Source of the DNA: Gracilibacillus suaedae
Lineage (GTDB): Bacteria > Bacillota > Bacilli > Bacillales > Amphibacillaceae
DNA: 64,000 nt
Assembly (NCBI RefSeq): GCF_017599345.1
Contig: NZ_JAGFVL010000062.1
Span: 1 to 64,000 of the forward strand
Reading direction: 5' to 3'
Shown: piece by piece, positions 36,273 to 44,375 of the stretch
Position numbering within the stretch: the stretch's first letter is position 1
Layout: every line of letters begins with the position of its first letter
Position numbers and translations under genes: made by a program
Notes under the pieces: model-generated
Told to the model about the DNA's origin: nothing
The model's database searches: none
What the model saw: the letters and a program-made list of their open reading frames with translations, nothing else

Positions 36273-37248
36273 AAATAAAGAAGTATTCCGAGAAGTTGTT
36301 GAAGCTGCATCTGCTGAATTTAACTTGCAACCTTTTCAAGTGGAGAAAGACTATTATGTTTCATTATTATTGAAAAATTTACAGGAGGTCGTGCCTAATT
36401 TAGTATTTAAAGGTGGGACCTCTCTTTCAAAGTGTTATAATGTTATCCATCGGTTTTCTGAAGATATTGATCTAACAATAAACTTTGATGGAGATAAGTT
36501 AACAAGCGGTCCATTAAAAAGGGAACAACAATTATTGATTCAAGCCACTATAGACACAATAGAAAAACTTGATTTTACTTTATTAAATGACGAGTTAGAT
36601 GAACCAATACGTTCAAAAAGGCACTTTAATACATATAGAGTAGGTTACAATCGAACGTATAAGGATGAAACCCAGTTTCAAATGCTGGATCATATTTTAA
36701 TTGAAACTAGCCTAGGATTCAAACCTTTTCCGTGTGAAATAATGCCCGTTAGTAATTACATAACTAAACTTTTAGAAAATGAAAATATAACTTATTTGAT
36801 TGATGAGTATAATATGTCTCCTTTTTCTATGAGGATTCAAGCAATCGATCGAACATTTTTGGACAAGTTATTTGCTATATGTGACTATCACCATGACAAG
36901 GATTATATTCGAAAGTCCAGACATATTTATGATATTCATATGATCTATCAGAGTGGTTTAATAGATTCGGCGAACTTAACATCTCTGATGAGCCAAATAA
37001 TAGAAACGAGAAGAATGGGGAAGAAAACATACTCCTGCGAGACAGGTTTTAGACCACGAGAGGTTATGCAAGAAATTATTGATAAAGAAGTTTTTAAAGA
37101 AGATTACGAAACTAATACAAGAGAATTTTTATCCAAAAAAGTTGACTATGGGACATCTATTGAATCTCTGCAAGAAATTATTATTAGAGGATGGTTACCT
37201 GAAGAAATTCCTGAGGATGTAACCAGTCTTGCAACGGATCTACTGTAG
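36259..37248 (+). CDS. abiEii: AbiEii-type nucleotidyltransferase toxin
   Basis: 329 residues of the AbiEii/AbiGii (DUF1814) family. The nucleotidyltransferase core is FKGGTSLSKCYN (50-61) and RFSEDIDLTI (65-74, with metal ligands Asp69 and Asp71). IQAIDRTFLDKLFAICDYH is the usual third conserved block. Such toxins transfer nucleotides to RNA acceptors (as known for relatives such as MenT) and stop growth during phage infection. It is translationally coupled to the antitoxin by overlap. The frame is complete, so the pair looks functional. Confidence 0.88.
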   Translation: MNLHENKEVFREVVEAASAEFNLQPFQVEKDYYVSLLLKNLQEVVPNLVFKGGTSLSKCYNVIHRFSEDIDLTINFDGDKLTSGPLKREQQLLIQATIDTIEKLDFTLLNDELDEPIRSKRHFNTYRVGYNRTYKDETQFQMLDHILIETSLGFKPFPCEIMPVSNYITKLLENENITYLIDEYNMSPFSMRIQAIDRTFLDKLFAICDYHHDKDYIRKSRHIYDIHMIYQSGLIDSANLTSLMSQIIETRRMGKKTYSCETGFRPREVMQEIIDKEVFKEDYETNTREFLSKKVDYGTSIESLQEIIIRGWLPEEIPEDVTSLATDLL

Positions 37249-37436
37249 TTACTGATCACAGAAAAACCTCTGAAGCTCGCCTTTAGAACGAAAACGATTG
37301 AAGAACTCTACAAAAAGAAGGTTTTCGTTTATTAGCAAATCCTTAGCCCTTGAGTATGTCAAAATGAAAGCATCAGAAGCCGAAATATGCAGCTTAGAAA
37401 AAAATATACTAGAAAGAAAAGGAGAATGGCACAATC

Positions 37437-38378
37437 ATGCAACCTTTAAACGATTCAACTAGTGATCATTTATACGGTTATCTTTTCGCTCATTTTATCG
37501 GAGAACAAAAAAATGGAGAGCAAATTTATTTCGCACTTAGCAAGGATGGCCTTCATTGGCGAGAATTAAATCATAAGCAACCTGTATTATATTCGACAAT
37601 TGGCGAATGTGGTGTCCGAGATCCATTCTTGATTCGTAGTCATGATGATAGTCGCTTTTATTTACTTGCTACGGATCTTAGTATCTATCACCGAGGTGGT
37701 TGGCACAATACCGAGGCCACCGTGACAGGTAGCCATTCTATCATTATTTGGGAATCATTTGATCTTGTTAATTGGTCCGAACCATGGAAAGTGGAAGTGG
37801 CACCAAAAGAAGCAGGGTGTGCATGGGCACCAGAAGCGATTTATGACGAAGAAAATGATGATTTTCTCGTTTTTTGGGCTTCTAGTATCGGCACTGGTAT
37901 CCATATTTACGCGAGTAAAACAAGAGATTTTCGCACCTTTACGAAGCCTGAACTTTATATCACACGAGGTGAAGATAAAACGATCATTGATACGACGATC
38001 ATAAAGGTAAAGGATACCTATTATCGGGCATCTGGTGATGGACAAATTACCATTGAAAAAAGTCAACATTTAATGGGAGACTGGGAAGTTATATCTACTT
38101 TGCAATCTTTAGGTTTTGGGTTTACTGGTGAAGATGTAGAAGGGCCACAATTCTTTAAATTTAATGGGGAAGACAAATGGGGATTAATCGTTGATCAGTA
38201 TGCAACCGATAAAGGATATTTACCATTCATTACATCAGATATTGGAGATACGTCTGGATCAAAGTGGCAGATGCTAAAACCACAGGCATTTTCATTCGGA
38301 AGCTTGAAGAAACGCCATGGAACGATTTTACCCATTACGAAAAAAGAGTATGATGAAATAGTTGCGAAATGGGGATGA
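37437..38378 (+). CDS. Glycoside hydrolase family 43 protein
   Basis: 313 residues of a five-bladed beta-propeller with no signal peptide. Visible GH43 features are LYGYLFAHFIGE at the start, GVRDPFLIR (Asp62), AWAPEAIYD (Glu133) and EDVEGPQFF (Glu near 236). Relatives act as arabinofuranosidases or xylosidases on side chains of plant polymers. This LFAxF subtype lacks the standard Asp in the first blade, so the catalytic set is not clear. AAAGGAGAA precedes the start. It has no direct operon partner. The 188 bases upstream hold an AACGAAAAC/GTTTTCGTT inverted repeat (about 37288-37332). Confidence 0.82.
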   Translation: MQPLNDSTSDHLYGYLFAHFIGEQKNGEQIYFALSKDGLHWRELNHKQPVLYSTIGECGVRDPFLIRSHDDSRFYLLATDLSIYHRGGWHNTEATVTGSHSIIIWESFDLVNWSEPWKVEVAPKEAGCAWAPEAIYDEENDDFLVFWASSIGTGIHIYASKTRDFRTFTKPELYITRGEDKTIIDTTIIKVKDTYYRASGDGQITIEKSQHLMGDWEVISTLQSLGFGFTGEDVEGPQFFKFNGEDKWGLIVDQYATDKGYLPFITSDIGDTSGSKWQMLKPQAFSFGSLKKRHGTILPITKKEYDEIVAKWG

Positions 38379-38523
38379 GCATATCAGGAGAATAAATTTT
38401 TTCGGATTTTGGTGATTCACTGCATTTCAAAATGGATGTATCATAACTTGTCCATTTGCTATCCAGAGCTTCATGTTTGGACAGATGAACACGTAAGGAA
38501 TAAATGAAGTTGTCACTACCCAT
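38379..38523 (-). pseudogene. Short gene start with strong ribosome binding site, cut by GH43 region
   Basis: AGGAGGGG lies upstream of ATG 38523 on the minus strand. The frame opens with MGSDNFIYSLRVHLSKHEAL and runs into the 3' end of the GH43 gene on the opposite strand. The first 45 residues look coded, and the rest is antisense to GH43. I do not recognise the family. It appears to be the 5' end of a lost gene that was followed by the small membrane protein's transcript. Confidence 0.35.
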
Positions 38524-38536
38524 AGTTGAACCCCTC

Positions 38537-38731
38537 CTATGAATCAAATTTTTTATTGTTTTTGTATATCACGTAAATAAGGTTTATGATCACTATTAAT
38601 AATGATCCGCTTAATGCTCCTAATATAAAGTATGAATTAAGGTCTATTAACAGATTTCCAATTATCCCTCCAATAAAAACTATGAGTGCATATACACTAA
38701 AACGCCAATCAGAAGAAAAAATCTGTTTCAT
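38537..38731 (-). CDS. Small two-span membrane protein of unknown function
   Basis: 64 residues with two hydrophobic spans (about 12-30 and 33-54) and a charged YKNNKKFDS tail. A clear AAGGGAG ribosome binding site lies upstream of ATG 38731 on the minus strand. The loop NLLIDLNS is short. No family could be assigned. Such proteins occur as toxin-immunity or sensor helpers. It lies just upstream of the truncated frame at 38523 on the same strand, so the two were probably one transcript. Confidence 0.55.
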   Translation of the reverse strand: MKQIFSSDWRFSVYALIVFIGGIIGNLLIDLNSYFILGALSGSLLIVIINLIYVIYKNNKKFDS

Positions 38732-38812
38732 ATTTCCATACTCCCTTCTTTAAAGTTGTATGCGTATTTAATCTCCAGATTGTTCCGCTATTTTTGAATC
38801 TTAATACATCCA

Positions 38813-38882
38813 GTTATTTTCATTGTAACATCCTTCATATTACATACTTTGTGATTTTGTTGTATTAACGATTAAATTTTCT
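38813..38882 (-). repeat. Duplicated upstream element, copy A
   Basis: 70 bases that align without gaps to 42898-42967 with about nine differences. In copy B the internal sequence TGTTAACGATTACA is a perfect cre; here the same place reads TATTAACGATTAAA, so the cre is damaged. Confidence 0.75.
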
Positions 38883-38893
38883 GGTTATATGGG

Positions 38894-39202
38894 AACGAAC
38901 ATAAAAAACACAGGATCTTTTTACAACTTCTTGAATGCTTTAAAGACTATCCCAGGAAACTCAAACATTTACTGATACAAAAGTAGTGTAAAAACTACCA
39001 ATCCAAACAGACTATAAAATAATGGATTACAAGGATCCCGAATTGGATAGAGGAAAGTTGAAATTCCGTTAAAATAAATCAAAGCATGATTGGCAGTAGG
39101 CAGTAAACTGACGAAGCACATGCAACTGACAACTAGTGATTACAGCCAATGAAAGGTTTTAGTAGATTTATTTAAGATAGAATCTGAATCAGGCTGTTTA
39201 AT
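38894..39202. other. Intergenic region without recognised gene
   Basis: It lies between the small membrane protein and the flavin reductase-like gene. It is AT-rich, with several stop codons in all frames and no RNA signature. Confidence 0.4.
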
Positions 39203-39217
39203 TGAGAATTGTTATCA
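39203..39217 (+). promoter_or_regulatory. Fur box before the flavin reductase-like gene
   Basis: TGAGAATTGTTATCA matches the 7-1-7 Fur core TGATAATNATTATCA with two changes. It is 54 bases upstream of the start codon, within the expected promoter region. Confidence 0.65.
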
Positions 39218-39270
39218 CTTGCTGTATAGTAGATAGTAACAATATCATAATGTAGTAAGGAGAATATAAC

Positions 39271-39975
39271 ATGCAAATATACTGGACTAAAATAAATAAG
39301 ATCATAGAAGAAACACCTGAGGTAAAAACGTACCTGCTCGACTGTCCGGAAGACTTTACATGGGAAGAAGGTTCCCACACCCACTTCGCACTGGAAGGAT
39401 TTAATGCCGGAGATAAACCAAATCGTAGTTTGATTCGTCACATGTCCATTTCCACTCTACCACATGAAAATTCAATCGGTATTACAACACGGATCAGAGA
39501 GCAGTGTTCTGAATTTAAATCGATTTTAAGAAATATGGAGATCGGCCATGAAGTGGCAATATTTAAAACACATTCGAATGTACCACTTAAAAGAGAAGAC
39601 AAAAATGTTTACTTGCTGTCATCTGGTGTCGGCCTGGCAACTTTCAGACCGCTTGTACTGGATTATTTCGAACGTGCTGACAACGTCAATCACATTCATT
39701 CCTTGAACATTGATTCATCAAGAGATTTTTTATTCACCAATATTTTTCAATCTACACCTGACAAGAAGTTCACAGCACAGTTTGTTGATAACCGTAAAGA
39801 ATACTATGAAGAAGTGAAAAATCTTGCTGCAGACAAGGATGGTCTTTTCTATGTTGTCGGCAGTGATGAATTCCTTGTTCAGAACATAGAAGTACTTCGT
39901 GAGCAGGGCATCAAGCCGGAACAGATCATGCTCGACAAGCACGAACAATCACGACCTGAGTTTTTAAATTTTTAA
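39271..39975 (+). CDS. FAD-binding ferredoxin reductase-type oxidoreductase
   Basis: 234 residues with a two-domain FNR fold. The FAD-binding beta-barrel ends in RHMSIST (the flavin-binding RxYS/T motif variant). The NAD(P) domain begins at YLLSSGVGLATFRPLVLDYF, and FYVVGSDEFLVQNIEVLREQ resembles the nucleotide-binding helix. No iron-sulfur cysteines or ferredoxin domain are present. TAAGGAG precedes ATG 39271. The Fur box suggests a role in iron handling, for example reducing ferric siderophores or supplying electrons for haem release. Codon choice is visibly richer in G and C at third positions than neighbouring genes, which hints at transfer. Confidence 0.75.
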   Translation: MQIYWTKINKIIEETPEVKTYLLDCPEDFTWEEGSHTHFALEGFNAGDKPNRSLIRHMSISTLPHENSIGITTRIREQCSEFKSILRNMEIGHEVAIFKTHSNVPLKREDKNVYLLSSGVGLATFRPLVLDYFERADNVNHIHSLNIDSSRDFLFTNIFQSTPDKKFTAQFVDNRKEYYEEVKNLAADKDGLFYVVGSDEFLVQNIEVLREQGIKPEQIMLDKHEQSRPEFLNF

Positions 39976-40003
39976 AAAGAAGATTATCTTTGTGGAAGTC
40001 CCC

Positions 40004-40047
40004 AAGCCTAGTTCCTCCGTATAAATAAGGAGGAATTAGGCTTTTTT
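40004..40047 (+). terminator. Intrinsic terminator
   Basis: AAGCCTAGTTCCTCC and GGAGGAATTAGGCTT form a long stem with a short A/T loop, followed by a T run, after the flavin reductase-like gene. Confidence 0.88.
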
Positions 40048-40194
40048 ATGAAGTTAACGCACACGTAAATGGGTATGAAGAACGTCTAGGAAAGTTGTAC
40101 GAATCAAAAGATTGGATAAGTTTATTGTTAATTTGTATAAGTATACTTTACTTTTATAAAGAAGAAGTTTATAATTTCTATAGAGGTGATGATA

Positions 40195-40422
40195 ATGAAA
40201 GGGAATTTTGATGATTCGATATCCAATAAAGTTTATGAATATCGAGTCCTTGCCAGAATGTCTCAGCGGGAGCTGGCAGAGAAAGTTGGTGTTTCTAAAC
40301 AAACCATTTTTGTAATGGAAAAAGGAAATTATGTTCCTACGTTACTACTTGCCTTTCGTATTGCTGATTTCTTTGAAGTTGATGTGAACGATATTTTTAC
40401 TTATGAGAAAGGAAATGATTAA
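40195..40422 (+). CDS. XRE-family small helix-turn-helix regulator
   Basis: 75 residues, almost entirely a single HTH domain: VLARMSQRELAEKVGVSKQT with IFVMEKGNYVPTLLLAFRIA. This group (YgzD-like) is usually paired with a small membrane protein gene, as here. AGAGG upstream makes ATG 40195 the best start; GTG 40186 and ATG 40189 are too close to it. The downstream membrane protein starts just after its stop codon, so the pair is an operon. It probably represses its own promoter in response to a signal relayed by the membrane partner. Confidence 0.82.
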   Translation: MKGNFDDSISNKVYEYRVLARMSQRELAEKVGVSKQTIFVMEKGNYVPTLLLAFRIADFFEVDVNDIFTYEKGND

Positions 40423-40423
40423 A

Positions 40424-40756
40424 ATGAAAATGGAATCTATCTTTGATCCTTTAAGAACCTGGGCAGAAGAATCACCTGGTAATTGGAATATCCTCCTTGG
40501 TAGTGGTTTTGTATTGCTTGTAGTTGGAATGATTCTAGTATTCGTATTTATGAAGAAAATGGGTAAAGGTGATGAAAGAACAAATCAAATATATTTAAAA
40601 AGCACCCTTGTTATGTTATTTGGAGTAATTTTGTGCGACTTGATTTTCCCAAAAGAATATATGTGGCAAATTTTCTTCCTATTTAAATACTCTCTGGCAT
40701 TCATCGCTTCAGGAATCTATCTAGCTATTCAATATAAAAGAGATTTTTTAAACTAA
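40424..40756 (+). CDS. Three-span membrane protein partnered with the XRE regulator
   Basis: 110 residues with three hydrophobic spans (about 20-42, 58-75, 82-100) and a conserved-looking GKGDERTNQIYLKS loop between the first two. That DERT loop is typical of the DUF2178/DUF3796-like membrane proteins beside small XRE regulators. The frame could begin at 40403, 40415 or 40424; AAAGGA fits 40424 best but with a wide spacing. It is translated together with the regulator. Function unknown; a membrane-associated sensor or anti-regulator is inferred from the pairing. Confidence 0.65.
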   Translation: MKMESIFDPLRTWAEESPGNWNILLGSGFVLLVVGMILVFVFMKKMGKGDERTNQIYLKSTLVMLFGVILCDLIFPKEYMWQIFFLFKYSLAFIASGIYLAIQYKRDFLN

Positions 40757-40836
40757 CCAGATTAGTGCAAAAACAAAAGTATATGAAATAGGAATAAGGA
40801 AAAGGATGTGTAAGGATCGAGAATGTAGGTGATGAA

Positions 40837-41002
40837 ATGGTTGGTACTTTCTTCATTTCATTGCTCGCTTTGATCGTATCGCTGATCAAACGAAAATAGA
40901 TCTCCCTATTAACCAACCAAGTGAGTAGGAAAGATCTATTTTTGATAGCCGATCTCTCTAGGAACCGCTAATCCATAACCCGTAGTGCCCACTACGGGTT
41001 AT
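40837..41002 (+). pseudogene. Decayed second copy of the holin-like type I toxin locus
   Basis: TAGGTG precedes ATG 40837. The remaining frame, MVGTFFISLLALIVSLIKRK, stops at 40899. Its C-terminal half and the following 100 bases are nearly identical to 17550-17693. The normal N-terminus (MYESFMVLFGFG) is lost, leaving 20 residues. The stem 40896-40904/40931-40939 reads ATAGATCTC/AAGATCTAT, against ATAGACCTC/GAGGTCTAT in the intact copy. The second hairpin 40975-41002 pairs better than in copy one. The region that carries the antisense promoter in copy one has diverged, so the antitoxin is probably gone too. Confidence 0.7.
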
Positions 41003-41085
41003 GGAAATGGTCATCATCATACCATATGATCATCACCAAACACGGGGAAAAGCCAATTTCCCTCTCTCATGAACCTGATTCCCTG

Positions 41086-42777
41086 TTAATGCGCATTTCG
41101 ATAATGTCCATTTTTCTTCTTCTCGCTATATTCAGTCTTTAACCAACCTTTTGGACTCTGGTTGATTTTGTTAGCTCCAGCATATTCCTTAACCGTATCT
41201 ACCACACGATTTAACGGAATGACATTATAGGAATAAGGAAGTTGCTCATCATATTTATATTCAAACGTAAAAGGTTCAGACGGTGGGTTCATTTTTTCCA
41301 TATCTTCACTTCCGACAATATGGGAAGACCAGGCCCAGTTTCCGATGGTTGCTTTATCATGCCAAATAAAGCCGGTAGTAAATAAGTTTTCACCATTATT
41401 GTCCCAACTGCTTCCTGTATACGTTCCATATTGGTTCGTTACTTTGGAGTTTACGATTAAATTTCGGTTATAGGCGTGCTGGAAAAGCTCCGCCCATTGG
41501 TCATCCATGTTCTTCGTATCTAACCCTTGAATCTCCGCACCGATAATTGGTTCGTTCATGTCATGGAATACAGAAGTATCTGTTGCGATTGAAGCTCCAT
41601 TTCTTGCATTAAGTGCTCGGGAAAGTTGATCTCTTCCATGTTCCGCAATAGCAGTTACATTATCCAAGACATTCTGGTGTGTGGAGTTATCAAGATACAA
41701 GTTGTATGCATGGCCTGTCCCCTGTCGGATCATCGGAACTCGCTGACCGACATTTGTATATTGGTTATAAGCAAGGGTTAACCGGATTCTTTGATTACCA
41801 TCTTTATAATTCATTCCACTGCTACTTACATAATCCACATAATCTTTATCCCCTGAGCCAGTTAAGTGTACTTTGCTGTGATAGGCAGCATATGCCATAA
41901 TTTGCTCTTTCGTTGCACCATCATTACGCATGTTGTAGTATACACTGTCTGATCCTAGTTCATTTGCAACGTAAGCTTCTTCCATATATTGAATTGATTG
42001 ATAGATATCACTATCCTTTGCTGGATGTTCACTAGCAGGTAAACCGAATTTAGACCAGGAGATGGTAATGTTAGAGCCACCATTTTCGGTATCAATTAGT
42101 CCATCTGATGCAATCGAGAATTGACAATGGTCAATCCATACGTTGTTGGCACCATTCACTTTAATAAAAGTCCAGCCTACTTCCTTATGTCTCCCCGTAT
42201 CATCCCATTGCCACATGCCGTCAAAATTTAAATTACGGATAACAATATCATTGGATGATCGTTGTAAATTGATTTCCGCGCTTCTGATGGTTTTCCCTTT
42301 TTTAGAAAAGATCGTTAGTCCATCCACATTATTTACATCCAATTGCGAAACCCCGGAGGATGCTAGCTTTGGATTGGTGAATCCGTTGGTGGGTTCTCGG
42401 TATGCTCTTATAAAGCGATACTTCTTCGTTTCTTCTTCAGTTAGATTTAATGCTTTCCATCCCAGGTTAAGATCCTTTGCTATTTCAATTACTTTAACGT
42501 CTCCATTTCCGGCATCCAATAGTGCCTGTAGAAACTCTCTTTCTGTTTTGACTTTACGATAATAAGAAGTATCCATGTATTCACTTCGATCATGAACTCC
42601 TGATGATGCATAGCCAGTTACGGATAGATAACTATTGTCATAGTCTTTGAAGTGTCTTTCTGTGTTTGGTATCGAATCGATTGCTGCTGCATTTGTAACA
42701 CCATTACCAATGAATAGTAATGGCGAAATAAATAATGATAGCAATAATAACCAAATTAGTGGTCTTTTCGTAGTCAT
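41086..42777 (-). CDS. Secreted pectate lyase, polysaccharide lyase family 1
   Basis: 563 residues. The signal peptide is about 1-31 (ends VTNAAA). The beta-helix motifs are SNDIVIRNLNFDG, VWIDHCQFSIASDGLID (calcium and catalytic region), ITISWSKFG and QRVPMIRQGTGHAYNLYLDN, all typical of PL1. It cleaves polygalacturonate by beta-elimination with calcium. A long middle insertion (about 255-325, AKDSDIYQSIQYMEEAYV) and the C-terminal NRVVDTVKEYAGANK extension match the larger PL1 subgroup. AGGAGG precedes ATG 42777. The perfect cre at 42948-42961 is upstream. A monocistronic gene. Confidence 0.93.
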   Translation of the reverse strand: MTTKRPLIWLLLLSLFISPLLFIGNGVTNAAAIDSIPNTERHFKDYDNSYLSVTGYASSGVHDRSEYMDTSYYRKVKTEREFLQALLDAGNGDVKVIEIAKDLNLGWKALNLTEEETKKYRFIRAYREPTNGFTNPKLASSGVSQLDVNNVDGLTIFSKKGKTIRSAEINLQRSSNDIVIRNLNFDGMWQWDDTGRHKEVGWTFIKVNGANNVWIDHCQFSIASDGLIDTENGGSNITISWSKFGLPASEHPAKDSDIYQSIQYMEEAYVANELGSDSVYYNMRNDGATKEQIMAYAAYHSKVHLTGSGDKDYVDYVSSSGMNYKDGNQRIRLTLAYNQYTNVGQRVPMIRQGTGHAYNLYLDNSTHQNVLDNVTAIAEHGRDQLSRALNARNGASIATDTSVFHDMNEPIIGAEIQGLDTKNMDDQWAELFQHAYNRNLIVNSKVTNQYGTYTGSSWDNNGENLFTTGFIWHDKATIGNWAWSSHIVGSEDMEKMNPPSEPFTFEYKYDEQLPYSYNVIPLNRVVDTVKEYAGANKINQSPKGWLKTEYSEKKKNGHYRNAH

Positions 42778-42869
42778 TCAATTTCCTCCTTCATAAAATA
42801 TACATATAGGTTGGGATCAGGATGTTCCTTTGTTTATTCTAGCATCACCTCTTTTAGGTTTTGTAAGCC

Positions 42870-42891
42870 TTTTCATATTGTTATATGAAAA
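42870..42891 (-). promoter_or_regulatory. Inverted repeat in the pectate lyase promoter region
   Basis: TTTTCATAT and ATATGAAAA are perfect partners around a four-base spacer, 93 bases before the start. Possible regulator site or leader hairpin. Confidence 0.45.
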
Positions 42892-42897
42892 CACCCT

Positions 42898-42967
42898 GTT
42901 ATTTTCATTGTAACAACCTTGATATTACATATTTGATAGTTTTGTTGTGTTAACGATTACATTTTCT
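42898..42967 (-). repeat. Duplicated upstream element, copy B
   Basis: Partner of 38813-38882, ungapped over 70 bases with about nine differences. It contains the perfect cre and so belongs to the pectate lyase control region. Confidence 0.75.
42948..42961 (-). promoter_or_regulatory. cre site upstream of the pectate lyase
   Basis: TGTTAACGATTACA matches all 14 positions of the CcpA consensus TGWNANCGNTNWCA, so glucose repression of pectate lyase is expected. Its distance of about 170 bases from the start codon fits a site at or upstream of the promoter. Confidence 0.7.
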
Positions 42968-43241
42968 GTTTCTATAGGGATAATGGGTCAGACTCCGAGC
43001 CTACCCTTTTGGAACAGAACTCCAAATAGTCTTATTACTATCTTCTTCTCAATATCCATATAATTTTGTTATTCTTCCTTTGCCATAAATTTGCATAATC
43101 CCTAGGAATAGCGGTGCAGAATTGTCCACTAGTCGCTTAAATCTAGTAAGCCACTTAGTCGGAGAGACAAAGAGCGTCTCACTCGAAAAAGTTGAAACAT
43201 TGTTATAAATTAATCGTATATACCATAAAGGAGGGAACCCG
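42968..43241. other. Intergenic region with an unassigned minus-strand frame
   Basis: A frame at 43049-43267 on the minus strand (with KWLTRFKRLVDNSAPLFLG) has coding-like composition and could be a transposase or regulator remnant, but no family was recognised. Confidence 0.3.
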
Positions 43242-43445
43242 ATGTTTAAAAAGTTCCTAAAAGGCATTTCTCATGAGATGAAAAAGCGTGGTAGTAGCAG
43301 TCGTCGATCTAGATATCATCGTTATAGCTCTAGCAGTAGAAAAAAGAGAAAGTATTTTGGAAGCAGTAGTGACAGGCGCGGAAGATATCCCTATCATGGC
43401 TCACATCGTTATCGGCAAAAAAGACATTACTCAAGCAGTAGCTGA
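43242..43445 (+). CDS. Small Ser/Arg-rich basic protein beside a Ser/Thr kinase
   Basis: 67 residues after a strong AAAGGAGGG ribosome binding site. A short amphipathic N-terminus (MFKKFLKGISHEMKKRG) is followed by Ser runs mixed with Arg, Lys, Tyr and His: SSSRRSRYHRYSSSSRKKRK, FGSSSDRRGRYPYHGS and HYSSSS at the end. The strong net positive charge and the many Ser and Tyr residues suggest a nucleic-acid or membrane binder and a kinase substrate. The kinase gene lies convergent, 105 bases downstream. The family is not named; related small Ser-rich proteins are known next to kinases in bacilli, but from memory only. Confidence 0.6.
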   Translation: MFKKFLKGISHEMKKRGSSSRRSRYHRYSSSSRKKRKYFGSSSDRRGRYPYHGSHRYRQKRHYSSSS

Positions 43446-43550
43446 TTCTTACTCGTATCACAAACAATCAAACTCGATCTGGCGGGGAGAGCAACAATTC
43501 CCACCAAATCGAGTGTTAACTTATTGGAAGCATATAAGAACTGTCTGTAG

Positions 43551-44375
43551 TTATGATTCTACTCTTACCGAGCTTGCGTGAGTCTCACTTTCTGAAAGTA
43601 GAGTTATGGCTTCCACTATATCAGTCAGAACATCTTCACATCGTCGGTACGGCTCGTCAATCTGAAGCAATCTTTTAAGCAGGTGAGTTGTTTTTGGATC
43701 AAGGCTCAATTCTTCAGTCCAAGGTCTATCCTTCTTAGTTTCCTCATCATAAGAAGAGTAGAGTAGAAAAAGCAGAAAATCCCCTAGGTCAAAAAAATCC
43801 TCCTGTACTAAATGTTCTTGCTGTTCTCTCGCCTTGTTATCGGTATGTAGGTTGAGTGCCAACCCAAAGTCGATCAGACATAACTTACCATGATGAACTA
43901 GTACATTCGGGATTCGGATATCTCCATGGACCACTCCTTTTTCATGGAGATAACAAATAATCGAGGTTAATTGTTTTAGCATTTTCAAACATTCGATCTC
44001 ATTGTACTTCTGCTCAGAGTCAAATAACGCATCTTCTATATTCTTCCCCTCGATAAATTCCATTGAAAAGAACTGCTTATCCTGATACACGAACGTGTCT
44101 ATCAGTTTGGGAATCGCTAGATGATCTAGCATCTGCAAAATAGCTGTCTCCTGCTTGTAATTTTCCACGTTTTCTTTCTTCTTGCTTTTTCGCATCTGTT
44201 TAACCACACATCTTTGCTGGCTATCCAGGTCCCAGCATAAATAAATGATGCCATAACTGCCATTCTGTAATACTTTTTCAATCTTGTATCGTTGACCCAA
44301 CGTCTGATCTATGGCGTATTGATGATCCATCATTGCTTGACGCGCCTTTTTGATTATCCAATGTATCGCTTCCAT
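43551..44375 (-). CDS. Eukaryotic-like (Hanks-type) serine/threonine protein kinase
   Basis: 274-residue soluble kinase. The glycine loop is VLQNGSYGIIYLC (36-48), the ATP-binding lysine is in RCVVKQMRK (Lys59), the catalytic loop is HGDIRIPNV (Asp152, Asn157) and the metal-binding loop DFG (169-171). The catalytic loop has HGD instead of HRD and the activation segment is short, as in Bacillus YbdM/YrzF-type kinases. No membrane span or PASTA domains. AGAGG fits ATG 44375 better than GTG 44381. Convergent with the Ser/Arg-rich small gene, which may be its substrate. Confidence 0.88.
   Translation of the reverse strand: MEAIHWIIKKARQAMMDHQYAIDQTLGQRYKIEKVLQNGSYGIIYLCWDLDSQQRCVVKQMRKSKKKENVENYKQETAILQMLDHLAIPKLIDTFVYQDKQFFSMEFIEGKNIEDALFDSEQKYNEIECLKMLKQLTSIICYLHEKGVVHGDIRIPNVLVHHGKLCLIDFGLALNLHTDNKAREQQEHLVQEDFFDLGDFLLFLLYSSYDEETKKDRPWTEELSLDPKTTHLLKRLLQIDEPYRRCEDVLTDIVEAITLLSESETHASSVRVES

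Noticed and set aside
43049-43267. Minus-strand frame possibly from a transposase
   Set aside because: Composition looks coded, but it begins inside the Ser/Arg-rich gene and no family or ribosome binding site was found.
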